In this document: positions 56,161 to 63,778 of the stretch, in pieces
Layout: each line of letters starts with the position of its first letter
Numbering within the stretch: the stretch's first letter is position 1
Assembly (NCBI RefSeq): GCF_002289565.1
Contig: NZ_NTFY01000041.1
Location: forward strand, 1-63,778
Direction of reading: 5' to 3'
DNA from: Rhodopirellula sp. SM50
Lineage (GTDB): Bacteria > Planctomycetota > Planctomycetia > Pirellulales > Pirellulaceae
Length of the DNA stretch: 63,778 nucleotides
Made by a program: the position numbers and the translations under genes
The notes under the pieces: generated by a model
Database searches by the model: none
Seen by the model: only the letters and a program-made list of their open reading frames with translations
Told to the model about the DNA's origin: nothing

Positions 56161-56433
56161 TCAGCTGGCGGGTGTAGTGGTCGATGCGGGTGTGGTGGTG
56201 GTGGTGGTTTCAATCATCGGGGGCTGACTTCGCGACAGCACCGATTCCACACGATCCATCAAACGCTGCGCGTCGTCAACGCTACCGGCTGCATCATCCG
56301 ATGCCGACGCCACGAACTCCGCATTGCAATGACGGCAGGCGACGACTCGACCGAGCAAGGAGCCACGGATCTGAATTCGCCGGCCACACGTAGGACAAGA
56401 CCGTGTGAAGCGAACAAGACTGTTAGTACTCAT
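56161..56433 (-). CDS. small zinc-ribbon protein
   Basis: A 90-residue protein with two CxxC knuckles, CPTCGRRI and CRHCNAEF, about 17 residues apart, then a helix (DDAQRLMDRVESVLSRS) and a threonine-rich tail of the type TTTTTT-PAS. Zinc binding is likely; the role is unknown. It lies about 200 bases upstream of the FeeM-like gene on the same strand and may be part of its transcript. Confidence 0.72.
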   Translation of the reverse strand: MSTNSLVRFTRSCPTCGRRIQIRGSLLGRVVACRHCNAEFVASASDDAAGSVDDAQRLMDRVESVLSRSQPPMIETTTTTTPASTTTPAS

Positions 56434-56677
56434 CAGCCATTCCTAAAGAGAGAAATCCTTTGACTAGGGCTGCAAGGGGAAGAACTTACCCCTTCTGAGC
56501 ACATTAATCAAGCTTAAAAACCCAAAACCACTCTTGTTAGGCATTTACCGAGTGGCCGAAGGTGGCGGAACGCCGCATTTCGGCAACATCAGCCGACTTC
56601 CCCTACCGAAAATCGGCTTCATCCGGTCGAATCGCACCGTTGGTTGAATCCCTTTTTACGTTTCAAAATAAGTCTCA

Positions 56678-57316
56678 ATGCCCCCCAAAACAGGTCATTT
56701 TATCGCCATCGACGGGATCGACGGCGTCGGTAAATCCACGCAAATCCAAGGGCTGGAGCGTCTCATGCGTGAACTCGGCATGGAGTTCCTTACGACACGC
56801 GACCCTGGAAGTTCGGAAATCGGTCAACGCTTACGCGCCCTGTTGCTGGAAAGCCAGCTGACCATGCATCGACGAACCGAGGCGATGCTGTTCATGGCTA
56901 GCCGCTGTGAAATGGTTGAAGCGACCATTCGACCGACGCTCGCCGCCGGAAAAAGCGTGATTAGCGATCGTTTTTTGTTGGCCAATGTGGTCTACCAAAG
57001 TGTCAGCGATGGCCCGACGGGGGTTTCCCCGGACTTGCTCTGGCAAATGGGAGACCTGGCCAACGGGGGGGTTCGCCCCGATTTGACGCTGTTGTTGGAC
57101 ATGCCGGCTGAACAAGCGATGCGGCGGATCGAAGGGCCCACCGACCGCATGGAATCTCGCGGGGCGGACTATATGGAGTCGGTCCGCCAATCGTTCCTGA
57201 CCGAGTTGCCCCGAGCGAGTCCCTTCACCGCCGTGATCGACGCCGCGCGTTCGCCTGAGGAAGTGCAGGCGGAGATTCGAAAAGCGGTCGAGAACTATTT
57301 GGGTGCGTCGACCTGA
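56678..57316 (+). CDS. tmk: thymidylate kinase
   Basis: A 212-residue dTMP kinase. The P-loop IDGIDGVGKSTQ is near residue 15, DPGSSEIGQRLRALLL stands where most enzymes have EPGG(T/S), and the DRF motif appears as VISDRFLLANVVYQ. It phosphorylates dTMP to dTDP for DNA synthesis. The DPGSS substitution may be lineage-specific. Its last 22 bases overlap the end of the convergent TIGR03790 gene. Confidence 0.93.
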   Translation: MPPKTGHFIAIDGIDGVGKSTQIQGLERLMRELGMEFLTTRDPGSSEIGQRLRALLLESQLTMHRRTEAMLFMASRCEMVEATIRPTLAAGKSVISDRFLLANVVYQSVSDGPTGVSPDLLWQMGDLANGGVRPDLTLLLDMPAEQAMRRIEGPTDRMESRGADYMESVRQSFLTELPRASPFTAVIDAARSPEEVQAEIRKAVENYLGAST

Positions 57317-59445
57317 TCGATCAGCGTTTTGCCGCGGACTTTCGTTTCGCCGAAAAACGCGATCGGACGAAACCGCAAGGGGCCACCACCGAGCGTCTTG
57401 GTTTCCACCGTCACCGTGCCCTCGTCGGCCTCCAGGTTCGCGACGCTTTGACCGAGATGATGGAGTTCGATTCGGTCGGCCCCGGGACATTGCAGGCTGA
57501 CTTCGATCGCTGTCGCGTTGCTGCCGTCATTGCTGAACCCATCGGCTTGTTGGCGAGCTTTGGTGACGGCGGCCGTCGGCGCGGGGTGATCGCCTTGAAC
57601 GTCGACTTCCGACACAAACGTGACGCGGGGTTCGGTACGATCGAGCCCGGTCAATGTTGCACGGACGTCGTAGATTCCGGACGTGCCATCGGGCCAGTTG
57701 ATGTCAACGGTTTGGACATCCACCGCACCGGTCAGCGGAACGACTTGAAACATCCGATCATCGATGGAAAGTTCCAACGAAGCGGGACGCGACTTGGGGA
57801 CTTTCAATCGCAGCGAACGACGTGAGATCTTTAACCGCCGCTTGCCGTCGGTGATAAAGCGCGATTCCACCAGTTCATCGGGCGCTTTTGCGAATGGCTG
57901 TGCGAGCGGATCGCCCACGATCAGCAACTGATAGGGCGACGCAACGGACTGATAAAAGGACTCGATCGCCGAAAGCCCCCGGGCGTAGTACCCATAGAGC
58001 ATGGGAGTGGGAAACTTATACTGCAGCGAATAGGGCTCGGCGACCGCACCACTGGACATCGCGGCCCCGGCACTGAGAAACGCCGTCAACTTGGTTTGGG
58101 ATCCGATGTCGAATGCGCCGCCGAAACTGGTCAAATTCTCGGCAATCGACCCCCGCACCAGAATCCATGGCTTTCCCATCACATCGGCCGTCGAGGTGCC
58201 GAGCATCAAGCCCACGATCGCGCCCTGTTTATAGGGAACGAGGGCATTGAAAACTTCGGTCTCGAATCCGTTTTCTTGCAGATAGACGATCGTGTCGGCG
58301 ACACCCGGAAACCTGGTTTTTGATCGCACATCTCCGGTGGTGCTAAACGCAAAGCGACCTCGGGGAAACGTTCGATCGCCCTTGCCGGCGCGCAACAGAA
58401 TCCGAACGGCATCGCTGAGGGTGGAACCATTTGGATGCACGACGGCCAACGAACAGGCGCACAAATAGGGGATCCCACCGTCTTTGATTTCCACCGGGCT
58501 GCCGGTCAACGTCCAGCCCACGCTGGAGGAAAACGCCTGCGGCCCCTGCCAAGCGATCGGACTGTCGTCAAGAAAGGGCAGCGTTTTTTGAATCAGTGGG
58601 TCGCCGAGATGTTTTTCCAGCGCCGGCGTCTCGGTCAGATAACTGGATGATCGCCAGCCGGCTTTGAGTGCCGCGCGAATCATCTCGACCGCCGGTTCCG
58701 CTTGCCCATCGAGTGAATACGCCTCGGCGGCGCGAAGTGCCAGCGCCGGCATCGTTTTCGGGTGCCCCTCGTGCAGCTTCCTCCAAATCTCTGCCGATTC
58801 GGCGTACTTTTCTTCCTTGAGCAGTTTCATGGCTGCTTCGAACTCGGACTTTTTTTCTCCGGCAAACGGGTTCAGAAAGTGCCGCTCGAATTTGCCCCGC
58901 GCATACAGGTTGGACGCAAAACTCAGGTACCCGGGATCGTCGGCCAAGACATAGCGATAGAAATAGGTCAGGCCCGTGATCGAAGCGACCGGCAACTGGT
59001 ACTTTTTCGCCGTCGGATCGGTGAGCTTGTCGCAATGCGGCGAGATCTTGACGGCGGTCGGAAAGCCCGCCGAATAGGCGATCACTCGGGCGACGGGCGA
59101 GATCCCCCGCGCATCAATCTCGGCCAGCAGCGGTTTGAGAATTTGATCGCGAAAGGCCGCCAGTTCGATATGCAGGCCACTGGGGACGTCGCGCAGCACG
59201 ACCACGTTCTTGGTCGGAATCTTCCGTGCATCGATGTAATGGTTCGCCACCGTCCGCGAGACCGTGGAATCTCCGTTGACCACCACCACCACATTTTCGC
59301 TACTCATCCCCGCCTGAACCGCTTCGGCAAGCCCCAGCACCGCCAGGGACAAAATCGATGCGATTGCGACGTGGCGAACCGATGTTCGCCTGGCGAGACA
59401 CGGGGGGCAGTCGACCGGCCGGCGGGGGATTAGGGTTAAAGTCAT
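57295..59445 (-). CDS. TIGR03790-family secreted protein
   Basis: A 716-residue exported protein. After a signal segment (about residues 20-46) comes the diagnostic VVVVVNGDSTVSRTVANHYI and ARKIPTKNVVVLRDVPSG of TIGR03790, a family of unknown function frequent in planctomycetes. A tetratricopeptide-like helical stretch lies about 205-275 (EAAMKLLKEEKYAESAEIWR). Beta-rich sequence forms the C-terminus. The ATG at 59445 is preferred to the ORF's earlier start because the signal sequence follows it. Confidence 0.85.
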   Translation of the reverse strand: MTLTLIPRRPVDCPPCLARRTSVRHVAIASILSLAVLGLAEAVQAGMSSENVVVVVNGDSTVSRTVANHYIDARKIPTKNVVVLRDVPSGLHIELAAFRDQILKPLLAEIDARGISPVARVIAYSAGFPTAVKISPHCDKLTDPTAKKYQLPVASITGLTYFYRYVLADDPGYLSFASNLYARGKFERHFLNPFAGEKKSEFEAAMKLLKEEKYAESAEIWRKLHEGHPKTMPALALRAAEAYSLDGQAEPAVEMIRAALKAGWRSSSYLTETPALEKHLGDPLIQKTLPFLDDSPIAWQGPQAFSSSVGWTLTGSPVEIKDGGIPYLCACSLAVVHPNGSTLSDAVRILLRAGKGDRTFPRGRFAFSTTGDVRSKTRFPGVADTIVYLQENGFETEVFNALVPYKQGAIVGLMLGTSTADVMGKPWILVRGSIAENLTSFGGAFDIGSQTKLTAFLSAGAAMSSGAVAEPYSLQYKFPTPMLYGYYARGLSAIESFYQSVASPYQLLIVGDPLAQPFAKAPDELVESRFITDGKRRLKISRRSLRLKVPKSRPASLELSIDDRMFQVVPLTGAVDVQTVDINWPDGTSGIYDVRATLTGLDRTEPRVTFVSEVDVQGDHPAPTAAVTKARQQADGFSNDGSNATAIEVSLQCPGADRIELHHLGQSVANLEADEGTVTVETKTLGGGPLRFRPIAFFGETKVRGKTLIDQVDAPK

Positions 59446-59673
59446 GCGTCGCTGTTTCCAATCCGCGTCGGTCGGGTCATTGCTGGGTTCATTGACAGTC
59501 TGATTGGGACGAAAGATCAACGCGATCACAACGGGGGCAACGGTGCAAAAATTGGGATGGTTCGGGAAAGTGTTCGATCCCGGTTCGGTTTCTAACTATT
59601 CTACCGGGTGAACACTCCCGTGATTCTCCCGTCGCACCGGGTGATCCCACACGCTCTTCTCGGACCACGACCG

Positions 59674-60345
59674 ATGCCCAAGTCCACCGCAATTCACCGA
59701 CTGCTGATTGCCGTTTCGAGCGTGTTGCTGTTGTCAGTCGCCCCGGCGAAGGCCGATTTTGCAATCTCGGTCGGCAGCGGAACGATCGATCCGGGCGGCA
59801 ACCTGTTGTTGGACATTGGGATCGCCAGCGACGCACCGCCGCAGAATTTGGCTGAATTCGAGTTGATTCTGCAGATCACGCCGTTGAGCGCCGCTCCGGG
59901 CAGCTCTTTGGTTTTCGTCGATCCACAATCGGAAACGTTTCTTCAGAACGCCGACTACATCTTTGTGGGCAACAGTGATTCGATCATCAACGGATTCGAT
60001 GCGACGCTTGTCTCCTCGCCCGTGGAAATCGTTGTCAGCGACGGCACCGCGGATTTTTCGAACACATCGGTCACCGGCGGCCACCTGCTGGCGAGCGTCG
60101 ACCTTGCGCATCTCCTGGGCGGGGCATCGGCGGCGGCAACCGCGGGCGACCAATATAGCGTGAGCGTCCGACCGGTATCATTCTTCGCGCAAGCCTCCGG
60201 TGACGAGATCGATTTCAGTTCCACGCCGGGCGTCGTGACGGTGGGTGCGGTCGCCATTCCAGAACCCGCTGCGGCAACGATGCTGATGCTCGCCACCTGC
60301 GGCGTGGTCCTTCAGCGTCGTCGACGATCGTGCTTCCTGCGGTAG
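59674..60345 (+). CDS. PEP-CTERM-anchored secreted protein
   Basis: A 223-residue exported protein with signal peptide (HRLLIAVSSVLLLSVAPAKA) and a beta-sandwich-like middle (SVGSGTIDPGGNLLLDIGIA). The C-terminus has VAIPEPAAATMLMLATCGVV followed by a basic tail (QRRRR). That is the PEP-CTERM sorting signal, cleaved by an exosortase. It suggests a cell-surface or matrix protein. No exosortase gene is in the window. The ATG at 59674 puts the signal peptide at the very N-terminus. Confidence 0.82.
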   Translation: MPKSTAIHRLLIAVSSVLLLSVAPAKADFAISVGSGTIDPGGNLLLDIGIASDAPPQNLAEFELILQITPLSAAPGSSLVFVDPQSETFLQNADYIFVGNSDSIINGFDATLVSSPVEIVVSDGTADFSNTSVTGGHLLASVDLAHLLGGASAAATAGDQYSVSVRPVSFFAQASGDEIDFSSTPGVVTVGAVAIPEPAAATMLMLATCGVVLQRRRRSCFLR

Positions 60346-60348
60346 TGC

Positions 60349-61008
60349 TTACTGCCGCAGTTCACCTTTTTCATTCGCCTGCCAGACCTGCCGAGTGTTG
60401 ACGTCCATCGCCGTCAACCATCCGCCACCGTAACAATAGGTGTCCAAGCAAATCAGGTGGCCCGAGTCGAGAATCTCTCCGTCTCGATTGGCGGTGTGCC
60501 CGACCACCGCGGTCTTGCCGCTTTGATGTTGGGGCGGAATGCCATTGGTCAGCGAATACCAACGCAGCATTTCGATCTCTTGTTCTTCCAATGGCAGCTC
60601 GGGATCGTAGGCGGCATGGGTGAAGAAGAAGTCACCGGCGACATAGAAATCGCCAAGCGAATCGAGAAACTGTTGGTGTTCGGGCGGCAAAAAATCCAGA
60701 TCGCCGTCAAAGCCGTAGCTTTCCAACGTCTCCACACCGCCATATCGCAACCAGGCATGGTGCGAACCGCCGTGATGCAGGACTTCCAACATCATTTCTT
60801 CGTGGTTGCCCAGCACGCCGACCACCTGAGACCGATCGGCGAGTCGAATCAGGGTGTCGATCACCCCGCGAGAATCCGGCCCCCGATCGATGTAGTCTCC
60901 CAGCGTGACGATGATGTCCTCGCCGGTCGGATCAATCGCATCCAACACTGTTTCCAGAGCGGTGCGACAACCATGAATGTCTCCGATCGCGATCAATCGT
61001 TGCGTCAC
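60349..61008 (-). CDS. Ser/Thr-type metallophosphatase
   Basis: A 219-residue protein of the PPP superfamily with all metal motifs: IAIGDIHGC (DxH), TLGDYIDRGPDS (GDxxDRG), VLGNHEEMM (GNHE), then FFTHAAYDP and VVGHTANRDGE. The bacterial members (PrpA/ApaH group) dephosphorylate Ser/Thr or Np4N nucleotides. The likely start is GTG at 61008 (VTQRLIAIGD); a longer frame to 61092 adds a sequence without support. Confidence 0.93.
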   Translation of the reverse strand: MTQRLIAIGDIHGCRTALETVLDAIDPTGEDIIVTLGDYIDRGPDSRGVIDTLIRLADRSQVVGVLGNHEEMMLEVLHHGGSHHAWLRYGGVETLESYGFDGDLDFLPPEHQQFLDSLGDFYVAGDFFFTHAAYDPELPLEEQEIEMLRWYSLTNGIPPQHQSGKTAVVGHTANRDGEILDSGHLICLDTYCYGGGWLTAMDVNTRQVWQANEKGELRQ

Positions 61009-61294
61009 AAATATTCCTATCGTAGCCGGCGGTTCCAGCGATCCCGGGCATAGCACAGCCTGCCCCCCCCAACAGAGTCGTTTTGGGTACAAAGTGTGCG
61101 AGATCAGCGTTCGATTAAATAGAGTTCAGGTGAACAGGTGGTCTCAAAGTCGTTTCTACGTTGAAAGTTTGTGAAAGCTCAGCGACACTGTCTAGACAGC
61201 GATCACGATGGCAATGCTTTCCCCGTTCGCCAGGCCCGCGTTTGCGGTGCTTCGCTCACCCCTCTCTGCAAGTTTTCCAGGATCGGATGTTAGC

Positions 61295-63415
61295 ATGAGT
61301 ACCACTGAACTTCCCAGCACCGATTCGGCCGAGTTTCCGGAGCGTCCCGTCGACGCTGTCGATCTGGAGGATCAGGGTCTGGGAGATCAGGATCTGGAAG
61401 AGGTCGACGCCTGGGACGAGGAGGAGCTGGAAGAAGAACCGGTTCTGCAGACGGACGAGTCCGCGGCACTGATTGGCAGCATGGCCGTGCATATCTTGAT
61501 CATCGTCTCCTTGGCGATCGCGCCCAGCGCCGTTTTCAAAGACGAAGAAGCGGTCGTGATCGTTTCAGCCCCAGTGGAAACCGAATCCGAACCGCTGGTG
61601 GAGGAGGTCGTGTTCAGCGAAATGCCGGAGATCGCGATCGGCGCCAACAGCACCGCCGAGGCCGAGATGGCGGACGCGTCGGCTGAAATGTTCGCGGAAA
61701 TCGCCGAGATCCCCAGTCCCGTCGAACTTGAGAAAAGCGACTTGGGCGACATCGAAGTCAATCGGATTTTCTCCCAACCGATGGCCCCCATGGACCGCCT
61801 GACCGACCGCAAAGGCACCGTCGGCGAAGGCGCCAGCGGAGCGGCCGGTGCCGTCGATCGTCTGACCTTTGAAATCCTACAATCGATGGAAGAACGTCCG
61901 ACGTTGGTCGTCTGGCTGTTCGACCAAAGCGGATCGCTGCACCGTCAACGAAGAGAGATCCGAGACCGATTCGACCGGATCTATGACGAGTTGGGCATTA
62001 TCGCTGACGCCAAAGCCAAGGACGAGAAAGAGCTGGCCGCGCAACGTCGACGCGGCATGAACCACGACGCCCAATTGCTCAATTCCGTGATCGGGTTCGG
62101 CGAAAAAATCACGCTCTACACCGAGACGCCGACCGAAGACGTCGACGAAATCAAACAGATCGTCGACAATATCGAAACCGACTCGTCCGGCATGGAACGC
62201 GTCTTCACCGCGGTCAAAAGCGCCGCCGAACAGTACAAGTCGCTCCGCGTCAGCCGCGGTGGCAACGAACCGCAGCGGAACGTGCTGTTGATCGTCGTCA
62301 CGGACGAACGTGGCGATGACGAACAGCAGGTCGAAGACACGATCGAGATTTGCCGCAAATACGGCATGCCGGTTCACATCATCGGCGTCCCGGCTCCCTT
62401 CGGACGCCGCGAAACGTTGGTCAAGTACATCGATCCCGATCCCAAGTACGACCAATCCCCGCAATGGGCATCGGTCGACCAAGGCCCCGAGTCGTTTTTG
62501 CCCGAACGCGTCCAATTGCCGTTCACCGCCAACTTCGAAGAAGAGCCGACGATCGACAGCGGCTTCGGCCCCTACGCCTTGACGCGTCTGAGCTATGAAA
62601 CCGGCGGGATCTACTTCAACGTCCACCCCAACCGCAACGTCTCTCGCCGAGTCAACAAGCGTGATGTGACCGCGTTCGCCTCCGACATGGAGTACTTCTT
62701 TGACCCGACCGCGATGTCTCGCTATCGCCCCGACTACTTGTCGCCGCGCGATTACGTTGCCAAAGTCAAATCGAGCCCCTTGCGCACCGCCCTGGTCACC
62801 GCGGCTCAACTAAAACCGGTCACCGGGATCAGCCGCCCAAGGCTGCGTTTCATCGGAACCGACCAAGCCCGACTGTCGGGCGACTTGACCCGCGCACAGC
62901 AAGACGCAGCGCGACTGGAGCAGCCCCTGGCACGGATGGCGATGACGCTGGAACCGGGCATGAAGTACCGCGAGTCAGAGGAGAGCCCCCGTTGGCGCGC
63001 AGGCTTCGACCTCGCCATGGGACGCGTCCTGGCCCAGAAAGTCCGCACCGAAACGTACAATGCGATGTTGGCCAAAGCAAAATTGGGCATGTCGTTCGAA
63101 AAAGAAAAGAACAACACCTGGATTCTCGAGCCGAGCGACGAGGTGACCGTCGGCAGCAAATGGAAACGCGAAGCCGAAACGGCCAAAATGCTGCTCGAGA
63201 CCGTCGTCGAGGAACACCCCGGCACACCCTGGGAATTGCTCGCCAAGAAAGAGCTGGAGGTGCCGATCGGATGGACATGGACCGAAGACTTTACCGATCT
63301 GTCGCCGCCGCCACGACGCAACCCGGGCAACAATAACAATCCCCCGCGTCCGGCCAGCGACGATCAAAAACGGATGCTCAAAAAAGCTCCCAAACGCCCC
63401 GTGCCGAAGCTGTAG
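61295..63415 (+). CDS. membrane-anchored VWA-domain protein
   Basis: About 706 residues. An acidic N-terminus (about 1-55) and one membrane segment (AALIGSMAVHILIIVSLAIA, about 57-80) are followed by an acidic linker. The VWA domain begins near residue 202 with VVWLFDQSGSL (the DxSxS MIDAS motif) and continues with IVVTDERGDDEQQVEDTIE and VHIIGVPAPFGRRE. The C-terminal 300 residues are not recognised; they end in a proline/asparagine-rich stretch. Starts at 61208 or 61295 are possible; the second is preferred because the upstream 29 residues have little character. It may hold a surface or complex-assembly role. Confidence 0.85.
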   Translation: MSTTELPSTDSAEFPERPVDAVDLEDQGLGDQDLEEVDAWDEEELEEEPVLQTDESAALIGSMAVHILIIVSLAIAPSAVFKDEEAVVIVSAPVETESEPLVEEVVFSEMPEIAIGANSTAEAEMADASAEMFAEIAEIPSPVELEKSDLGDIEVNRIFSQPMAPMDRLTDRKGTVGEGASGAAGAVDRLTFEILQSMEERPTLVVWLFDQSGSLHRQRREIRDRFDRIYDELGIIADAKAKDEKELAAQRRRGMNHDAQLLNSVIGFGEKITLYTETPTEDVDEIKQIVDNIETDSSGMERVFTAVKSAAEQYKSLRVSRGGNEPQRNVLLIVVTDERGDDEQQVEDTIEICRKYGMPVHIIGVPAPFGRRETLVKYIDPDPKYDQSPQWASVDQGPESFLPERVQLPFTANFEEEPTIDSGFGPYALTRLSYETGGIYFNVHPNRNVSRRVNKRDVTAFASDMEYFFDPTAMSRYRPDYLSPRDYVAKVKSSPLRTALVTAAQLKPVTGISRPRLRFIGTDQARLSGDLTRAQQDAARLEQPLARMAMTLEPGMKYRESEESPRWRAGFDLAMGRVLAQKVRTETYNAMLAKAKLGMSFEKEKNNTWILEPSDEVTVGSKWKREAETAKMLLETVVEEHPGTPWELLAKKELEVPIGWTWTEDFTDLSPPPRRNPGNNNNPPRPASDDQKRMLKKAPKRPVPKL

Positions 63416-63471
63416 ATCGAGCCGGGCGCGCCGCAGTGATCATGGTTCGACATCCCGCCAACCCGGCCACC

Positions 63472-63778
63472 CCAGCGGGACGCGTCAGCGAGCGGCGCGG
63501 CGTGCAATCCCGATCCCGACGCCCGCCACTGGCTCACGCCACGTGCTGAGATGCGACATCCCAGCGGGAAGCGTTAGCGAGCGGCGCGGCGTGCCATCCC
63601 GATCCCGACGCACGCCACTGGCTCACGCCACGTGGTGACATGCGACATCCCAGCGGGACGCGTTAGCGAGCGGCGCGGCGTGCAATCCCGATCCCGACGC
63701 CCGCCACTGGCTCACGCCACGTGCTGAGATGCGACACCCCAGCGGGACGCGTCAGCGAGCGGCGCGGCGTGCCATCCC
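63472..63778. repeat. 89-bp tandem repeat, at least 3.4 units, cut by window edge
   Basis: Anchors ccagcggga at 63472, 63561, 63650 and 63739 give an exact 89-bp period. Each unit contains gcgtcagcgagcggcg (or gcgttagcgagcggcg) and cgccactggctcacgc, which are imperfect reverse complements about 35 bases apart, so each unit can form a hairpin. It follows the VWA gene directly. Units differ by a few substitutions. Confidence 0.92.

Noticed and set aside
63472..63778. 89-bp array as a CRISPR
   Set aside because: The whole 89 bases are repeated, so there are no unique spacers.

Overview
The window is a gene-dense, high-GC chromosomal segment of a planctomycete, most likely a member of the Pirellulaceae (Rhodopirellula/Rubripirellula/Stieleria type). 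The reasons are the adjacent DUF1549/DUF1553 cytochrome-type protein and DUF1501 protein, the 3-keto-disaccharide hydrolase (DUF1080) protein, DUF5722, TIGR03790, PEP-CTERM and FeeM-like proteins, many secreted hydrolases, and an unusual load of short palindromic repeats between genes. I recognise no tRNA, rRNA or CRISPR array. The genus assignment is inference.

Layout. 1-6 kb: start of a leftward gene cut by the window edge, a secreted phosphodiesterase-like protein, a PhoD-like phosphatase, a YbjN-like protein, GAPDH with a clear terminator, and a SAM methyltransferase. 6-13 kb: cytidylate kinase, an EamA permease and two secreted CehA/McbA (PHP-type) metallohydrolases separated by repeat clusters. 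13-21 kb: a truncated MFS gene, the DUF1549/DUF1553 and DUF1501 pair, a secreted protein of unknown function and an endonuclease/exonuclease/phosphatase protein. 21-27 kb: DUF5722 protein, SLC13 permease, small membrane protein and an orphan histidine kinase. 27-37 kb: an export region with HlyD adaptor, a two-lobed 1157-residue FtsX-type permease, a lipoate-ligase-like gene overlapping it by 4 bases, then a second HlyD adaptor fused to EF-hands, a MacB-type ATPase and a permease. 37-41 kb: DUF1080 protein translationally coupled to a UPF1/IGHMBP2-like helicase, and an ArnT-like glycosyltransferase. 41.6-43.4 kb: an IS110-family element. 43.4-53.4 kb: PQQ propeller, Gfo/Idh/MocA oxidoreductase, YkgJ protein, a catalytically degenerate RNase HI-like protein, glycogen branching enzyme, bifunctional nuclease, pantothenate synthetase, UDP-glucuronate decarboxylase and RsmG. 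54-63.4 kb: WYL regulator, FeeM-like acyltransferase, zinc-ribbon protein, thymidylate kinase, TIGR03790 protein, PEP-CTERM protein, Ser/Thr-type phosphatase and a membrane-anchored VWA protein. The window ends inside an 89-bp tandem repeat.

The genes mix housekeeping functions (gap, cmk, tmk, panC, rsmG, glgB) with the secreted carbohydrate and phosphate scavenging functions typical of planctomycetes. The most unusual signal lies between the genes. At least six families of palindromic or tandem repeats occur two or more times in 64 kb: (A) a 131-134 bp nested palindrome ending in ATACCGCTAAGTTAA, three copies; (B) a roughly 140 bp element built on a 25-bp inverted repeat, two copies; (C) a CCCACGGAT palindrome, two full copies and a half copy; (D) a 25-bp aggCTTCCAGcct unit, singly, in inverted pairs and as an eight-unit array; (E) a palindrome containing GTCCTATTCGTCCCAT, three copies; (F) an AAAACGATGGGGG unit. 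The IS110 element, with a hairpin masking the transposase start and a structured 3' region that may be a bridge RNA, is the other item worth testing.
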